Shown one piece after another: positions 60,192 through 64,000 of a DNA stretch of 64,000 nt (the first letter of the stretch is position 1; each line of letters begins with the position of its first letter). Both the position numbers and the translations under genes were made by a program. The stretch lies in NCBI RefSeq assembly GCF_037482845.1, contig NZ_JBBHJW010000011.1, positions 62,001 to 126,000 on the forward strand, given 5' to 3'. Under the pieces are notes generated by a model that did no database searches, was not told the DNA's origin, and was given only the letters and a program-made list of their open reading frames with translations. Source of the stretch: Paucibacter_B soli. GTDB taxonomy: Bacteria; Pseudomonadota; Gammaproteobacteria; Burkholderiales; Burkholderiaceae_C.

Positions 60192-60901
60192 TGACCGCCG
60201 CTTTGGAAATCAAGGATCTGCACGCCTGGTACGGCGAGAGTCATATCCTGCATGGCATCAACCTGGCCGTGCCCAAGGGTCAGGTCATGACCCTGCTGGG
60301 GCGCAACGGCGCCGGCCGCACCACCACGCTGCGCGCCATCATGGGCCTGACGGGGGCGCGCAAGGGCTCTATCAAGGTGCATGGGGTGGAAAGCATCCAC
60401 CTGCCCACCCACCAGATCGCCCATCTGGGCCTGGGCTATTGCCCGGAGGAGCGCGGCATCTTTGCCTCGCTCAGCACCGAGGAGAACCTGCGCCTGCCGC
60501 CCATGCTCAAGGGCGGGCGTGGCAAGCCCATGAGCGAGCAGCAGATCTACGCCATGTTCCCCAATCTGGCCGAGCGCCGGATGAGCCCCGGCACGCGGCT
60601 CTCGGGCGGCGAGCAGCAGATGCTGGCGGTGGCGCGCATCCTGCGCGTGGGCGCCGACATCCTGCTGCTGGACGAGATCTCCGAGGGCCTGGCGCCGGTG
60701 ATCGTGCAGGCGCTGGCGCGCATGATCCGGGCGCTCAAGGCCGAGGGCTTCACCATCGTGATGGTGGAGCAGAACTTCCGCTTTGCCGCGCCGCTGGCCG
60801 ATCACTTCGTCGTCATCGAGCATGGCGAGGTGGTGGAGTCCTTCCCCGCTTCCGAGCTGGCCGCCAAGCAGTCCAAGCTGGACGAATTGTTGAGTGTCTG
60901 A
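60191..60901 (+). CDS. livF: ABC transporter ATPase LivF with Arg in Walker A
   Basis: A 236-residue ATPase partner of LivG. The signature 'RLSGGEQQMLAVARIL', Walker B 'ILLLDEISEGLAPV' and H-loop region 'IVMVEQNFRF' are normal. The Walker A reads 'LLGRNGAGRTTTLRAI' with Arg (R43, codon CGC) where Lys contacts the nucleotide phosphates. Gene order, start-stop overlap with livG and intact remaining motifs argue it is expressed and functional. Confidence 0.94.
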   Translation: MTAALEIKDLHAWYGESHILHGINLAVPKGQVMTLLGRNGAGRTTTLRAIMGLTGARKGSIKVHGVESIHLPTHQIAHLGLGYCPEERGIFASLSTEENLRLPPMLKGGRGKPMSEQQIYAMFPNLAERRMSPGTRLSGGEQQMLAVARILRVGADILLLDEISEGLAPVIVQALARMIRALKAEGFTIVMVEQNFRFAAPLADHFVVIEHGEVVESFPASELAAKQSKLDELLSV

Positions 60902-60929
60902 TGATTGATCACCTAGAAGGAGACCGTCC

Positions 60930-62141
60930 ATGAAATCCGTCAATATCCTCTCGCGCATCACGCTCGCCAGCCTGCTTGCCTGCGGCGGCGCGGCCCAGGC
61001 CCAGATCTCGGGGGATGTGGTCAAGATCGGCATCATCACCGACATGTCCAGCGTCTATGCCGACATCGACGGCGCCGGCGGCGTGGAGGCCATCAAGCTG
61101 GCGATCGCCGATATGAAGGGCCAGGTGGCCGGCAAGAAGATCGAGCTGCTGTTCGCCGACCACCAGAACAAGGCCGACGTGGCCGCCTCCAAGGCGCGCG
61201 AGTGGATAGACACGCAAGGCCTGGACCTGCTGATAGGCGGCACCAACTCGGGCGCAAACCTGGCCATGTCCAAGATCGCGGCCGAGAAGAAGCGCCCCTT
61301 CGTCGTCATCGGCGCCGGCTCGGCCCGCCTCACCAACGAAGATTGCTCGCCCTACACCATCCACTACGCCTACGACACCGTGGCGCTGGCCAATGGCACG
61401 GGCGCGGCCGTCACCAAGGGCGGCGGCAAGAGCTGGTACTTCCTCACCGCCGACTACGCCTTCGGCGCCTCGCTGCAGAGCGACACCGCCGCTGTGGTCG
61501 CCAAGAGCGGCGGCAAGGTGGTGGGCAGCGTCAAGCACCCGCTCAACGCCAGCGATTTCAGCTCCTACCTGCTGCAGGCACAGGGCAGCGGCGCGCAGAT
61601 CCTGGGCCTGGCCAATGCCGGCGGCGACACCATCAACACCATCAAGGCGGCCAACGAGTTCGGCATCACCAAGACCATGAAGCTGGCCGGCCTGCTGATG
61701 TTCATCAACGACATCCATTCGCTCGGGCTCAAAACCACCGAGGGCATGTACCTGACCGACAGCTGGTACTGGAACCAGAGCCCCGAGGCGCGCGCCTGGA
61801 GCCGCCGCTTCTTTGAAAAGATGAAGCGCATGCCCTCCTCGCTGCAGGCCGCCGACTACTCGGCCGCCATGCATTACCTGAAGGCCGTGGAAGCCGCCAA
61901 GACCGACGATGCCGACAAGGTGCTGGCCAAGATGAAGGACACGCCGATCAACGACTTCTACACCAAGGGCACGATACGCAAGGAAGACGGCCGCGGCATC
62001 CACGACATGTTCCTGCTGCAGGTGAAGTCGCAGAAGGAATCCGAGGAGCCCTGGGACTATTTCAAGGTCGTGACCCGCATCCCCGGCAATGACGCCTTCA
62101 CCAAGCTGGCAGACAGCAAGTGCCCCGCGGTGAAGAAGTGA
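60930..62141 (+). CDS. livK: ABC transporter periplasmic binding protein, LivK family
   Basis: The 403-residue protein has a signal peptide (MKSVNILSRITLASLLACGG, cleavage near AQA) and a type I periplasmic-binding fold: 'VVKIGIITDMSSVYADIDGA', 'FADHQNKADVAASKAREWID', 'LDLLIGGTNSGANLAMSKIA', 'WYFLTADYAFGASLQSDTAA'. AGAAGGAGA is an excellent Shine-Dalgarno. The ligand is uncertain; this branch often handles aromatic or other organic compounds rather than leucine (inference). Confidence 0.92.
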   Translation: MKSVNILSRITLASLLACGGAAQAQISGDVVKIGIITDMSSVYADIDGAGGVEAIKLAIADMKGQVAGKKIELLFADHQNKADVAASKAREWIDTQGLDLLIGGTNSGANLAMSKIAAEKKRPFVVIGAGSARLTNEDCSPYTIHYAYDTVALANGTGAAVTKGGGKSWYFLTADYAFGASLQSDTAAVVAKSGGKVVGSVKHPLNASDFSSYLLQAQGSGAQILGLANAGGDTINTIKAANEFGITKTMKLAGLLMFINDIHSLGLKTTEGMYLTDSWYWNQSPEARAWSRRFFEKMKRMPSSLQAADYSAAMHYLKAVEAAKTDDADKVLAKMKDTPINDFYTKGTIRKEDGRGIHDMFLLQVKSQKESEEPWDYFKVVTRIPGNDAFTKLADSKCPAVKK

Positions 62142-62176
62142 TGATGATGTTGATGGCTTGAGCAGGCTGAACCGAG

Positions 62177-63064
62177 ATGACTGACTTCTTCGGAATCCCC
62201 TTGCCGGCCCTGCTGGGCCAGCTGCTGCTGGGCCTGGTGAATGGCTCGTTCTACGCGATGCTGTCGCTGGGCCTGGCGGTCATCTTCGGCATGCTCAACA
62301 TCATCAACTTCGCCCATGGCGCGCTCTATATGATGGGCGCCTTCCTGGCCTGGATGGGGCTGGAGTATCTGGGCATCAACTACTGGGCCATGCTCTTGCT
62401 GGCACCGCTGGTGGTGGGCGCGCTGGGCATCGTGATCGAGCGTGCGCTGCTGCAATGGCTCTACAAGCTGGACCATATCTATGGCCTCTTGCTGACCTTT
62501 GGCATCACCCTCGTCACCGAGGGCATCTTCCGCAGCTTCTACGGCGTCTCGGGCCAGCAGTACGCGGTGCCCGAAGCGCTGCAGGGCGCCACCAACCTGG
62601 GCTTCATGATGCTGCCCAATTACCGCGCCTGGGTGGTGTTGGCCTCGATCACCGTCTGCATCGCAGTGTGGGCGCTGATCGAGAAGACCTCGCTGGGCGC
62701 CACGCTGCGCGCCGGCACCGAGAACGCGAAACTGGTGCAGGCCTTCGGCATCAATGTGCCGCGCATGATCACCCTCACCTATGCCGGCGGCGTGGCGCTG
62801 GCCGCCTTTGCCGGCGTGCTGGCCGCGCCCATCCTGCAGGTCTCGGCACTGATGGGCAGCAACCTCATCATCGTGGTGTTCGCGGTGGTGGTGATTGGCG
62901 GCATGGGCTCCATCCTCGGCTCCATACTCACCGGTCTGGGCCTGGGCGTGATCGAGGGCCTGACCAAGGTGTTCTACCCCGAGGCCGCCAACACGGTGGT
63001 GTTCGTGGTGATGGCCATCGTGCTGCTGGTCCGCCCGGCCGGCCTGTTCGGCAAGGAAAAGTAA
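62177..63064 (+). CDS. livH: Branched-chain-type ABC transporter permease LivH
   Basis: A 295-residue inner-membrane permease with about eight hydrophobic helices and family blocks 'GLVNGSFYAMLSLGLAVIFG', 'LNIINFAHGALYMMGAFLAW', 'LRAGTENAKLVQAFGINVPR' and 'GGMGSILGSILTGLGLGVIE'. It forms the translocation pathway with LivM. It starts 36 bp after livK; only a weak GAG precedes the ATG. Confidence 0.95.
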   Translation: MTDFFGIPLPALLGQLLLGLVNGSFYAMLSLGLAVIFGMLNIINFAHGALYMMGAFLAWMGLEYLGINYWAMLLLAPLVVGALGIVIERALLQWLYKLDHIYGLLLTFGITLVTEGIFRSFYGVSGQQYAVPEALQGATNLGFMMLPNYRAWVVLASITVCIAVWALIEKTSLGATLRAGTENAKLVQAFGINVPRMITLTYAGGVALAAFAGVLAAPILQVSALMGSNLIIVVFAVVVIGGMGSILGSILTGLGLGVIEGLTKVFYPEAANTVVFVVMAIVLLVRPAGLFGKEK

Positions 63065-63070
63065 ATCGAC

Positions 63071-64000
63071 ATGACGACGACGGCCCGCAACCCCCTGCCC
63101 GGCTACGCCGCCCTCTTCATCGCCATTGCGGCGCTGCCGCTGCTGGGCGTGTACCCGATCTTCGTGATGAAGGTGCTGTGTTACGCGCTGTTTGCCTGCG
63201 CCTTCAATCTGCTGGTCGGCTACACGGGCCTCTTGAGCTTTGGACACGCCGCCTTCCTGGGCACGGCCGCCTATGTGGCGGGCCATGCGCTCAAGGTCTG
63301 GGGCCTGCCCACGCCGCTGGGCCTGCTGCTGGGCGCGGCGGCGGCCGGGGCGATGGGCCTGCTGTTCGGCCTGCTGGCGATCAAGCGCGCCGGCATCTAC
63401 TTCTCGATGATCACGCTGGCGCTGAGCCAGATGCTGTTCTTCGTGTTCCTGCAGGCGTCCTTCACCGGCGGCGAGGACGGCCTGCAATCGGTGCCGCGTG
63501 GCAGCCTCCTGGGTCTGGACCTGACGCAAGACCTGACCCTGTTCTATGTGGTGCTGGCGATCTTCATCACCGCCTTCTGGCTGATCTACCGCACCGTGCA
63601 CTCGCCCTTCGGCCAGGTGCTGACCTCGATACGCGAGAACGAGCCGCGTGCCGTTTCTCTGGGCTACGACGTCGAGCGCTTCAAGCTGGTGGCCTTTGTG
63701 CTCTCGGCCACCCTGGCAGGCCTGGCAGGCGCCACCAAGACCCTGGTGCTGGGCTTTGCCACCCTCACCGATGCGATCTGGACCACCTCGGGCCTGGTGA
63801 TACTGATGACTCTGGTGGGCGGCATGGGCACCATGGTGGGCCCGATGGTGGGCGCGCTGATCATCATCGCGCTGGAGAACAAGATCGGCGATCTGGGCCA
63901 GGCCCTGGCCAGGCTCACCGGCATCGCCTGGTTCAACGGCCTGGGCGAGTCGGTGAGCCTGGTGACCGGCCTGATCTTCATCGTCTGCGTGCTGGCCTTC
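63071..64000 (+). CDS. livM: Branched-chain-type ABC transporter permease LivM (cut by window end)
   Basis: The frame opens at ATG 63071, 7 bp after livH, and stays open for 310 codons to the window edge without a stop. The visible protein shows LivM features: 'FACAFNLLVGYTGLLSFGHA', 'GIYFSMITLALSQMLFFVFL', 'VLTSIRENEPRAVSLGYDVE' and 'LMTLVGGMGTMVGPMVGALI'. A LivM is normally 320-360 residues, so only a short C-terminal part is missing. Confidence 0.95.
   Translation, partial: MTTTARNPLPGYAALFIAIAALPLLGVYPIFVMKVLCYALFACAFNLLVGYTGLLSFGHAAFLGTAAYVAGHALKVWGLPTPLGLLLGAAAAGAMGLLFGLLAIKRAGIYFSMITLALSQMLFFVFLQASFTGGEDGLQSVPRGSLLGLDLTQDLTLFYVVLAIFITAFWLIYRTVHSPFGQVLTSIRENEPRAVSLGYDVERFKLVAFVLSATLAGLAGATKTLVLGFATLTDAIWTTSGLVILMTLVGGMGTMVGPMVGALIIIALENKIGDLGQALARLTGIAWFNGLGESVSLVTGLIFIVCVLAF

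Noticed and set aside
62057..63601. 514-codon minus-strand frame
   Set aside because: Antisense to livK-livH-livM; Gln/His-rich and without start signals.

Overview
The window is a dense, high-GC stretch of a bacterial chromosome with a strong G/C third-position bias. Gene content points to a betaproteobacterium of the order Burkholderiales, probably the Rubrivivax/Leptothrix/Roseateles side. The evidence is a GTP-dependent PEP carboxykinase, a lipoprotein 3-hydroxybutyrate oligomer hydrolase (polyhydroxybutyrate metabolism), RlmJ, a CAAX-protease-related membrane protein, a LivGFKHM transporter and many LysR regulators. This placement is inferred from gene families, not from a marker gene. 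I found no rRNA, tRNA, insertion sequence, prophage or CRISPR array. Genes switch strand often, with short gaps and several 4-bp start/stop overlaps.

Layout. 1-9.4 kb: a truncated LysR regulator, a YecA/UPF0149 protein, a YegD-like Hsp70, dadA with divergent argP, a UspA, a metallophosphoesterase, a second YecA protein with a SEC-C tail, another LysR, and a structured intergenic repeat followed by a bidirectional terminator. 9.4-18.7 kb: pckG, then a divergent LysR/glutathione transferase pair heading a plus-strand run (GST, DsbA-like protein, nitronate monooxygenase, tautomerase, NTF2-like protein, MOSC protein), with pepP and an old-yellow-enzyme reductase on the other strand. 18.8-30.4 kb: a beta-helix protein, rlmJ, a class III CoA-transferase, a CPBP protease, an XRE regulator divergent from a three-gene envelope operon (YiaAB, a small membrane protein, DUF2145), an LplT-PlsC fusion, tgt, a periplasmic binding protein and a YigZ protein.

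30.3-35.1 kb holds a minus-strand ECF41 (SigJ-type) sigma-factor operon with an AhpD-like protein, a GyrI-like protein and a small membrane protein. A near-perfect ECF41-type promoter sits upstream. Next come a large PKD/BNR lipoprotein and queA. 36.3-44.9 kb: two divergent orphan periplasmic binding proteins, recG, two convergent lipoprotein prolyl isomerases (FKBP and cyclophilin), panBC, oxyR and an Ada-like gene. 44.9-52 kb: a LysE exporter divergent from a WYL regulator, a tryptophanase-family enzyme whose residues mark it as a tyrosine phenol-lyase, an OPT transporter, a DJ-1/PfpI protein, a DUF1203 protein and the wreck of an alpha/beta hydrolase. 52-64 kb: prfC, an acetyltransferase, a receiver-TPR protein with Glu at the phosphorylation site, a LuxR-type regulator next to the 3HB-oligomer hydrolase, and livGFKHM running off the window end.

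Most of this is housekeeping and generalist heterotroph metabolism. The most interesting parts are the ECF41 operon with its predicted promoter, the tyrosine phenol-lyase beside an OPT transporter, the DUF2145 operon, and three substitutions or losses at normally invariant positions: Arg in the LivF Walker A, Glu in the receiver, and a missing acyl-ACP synthetase domain.
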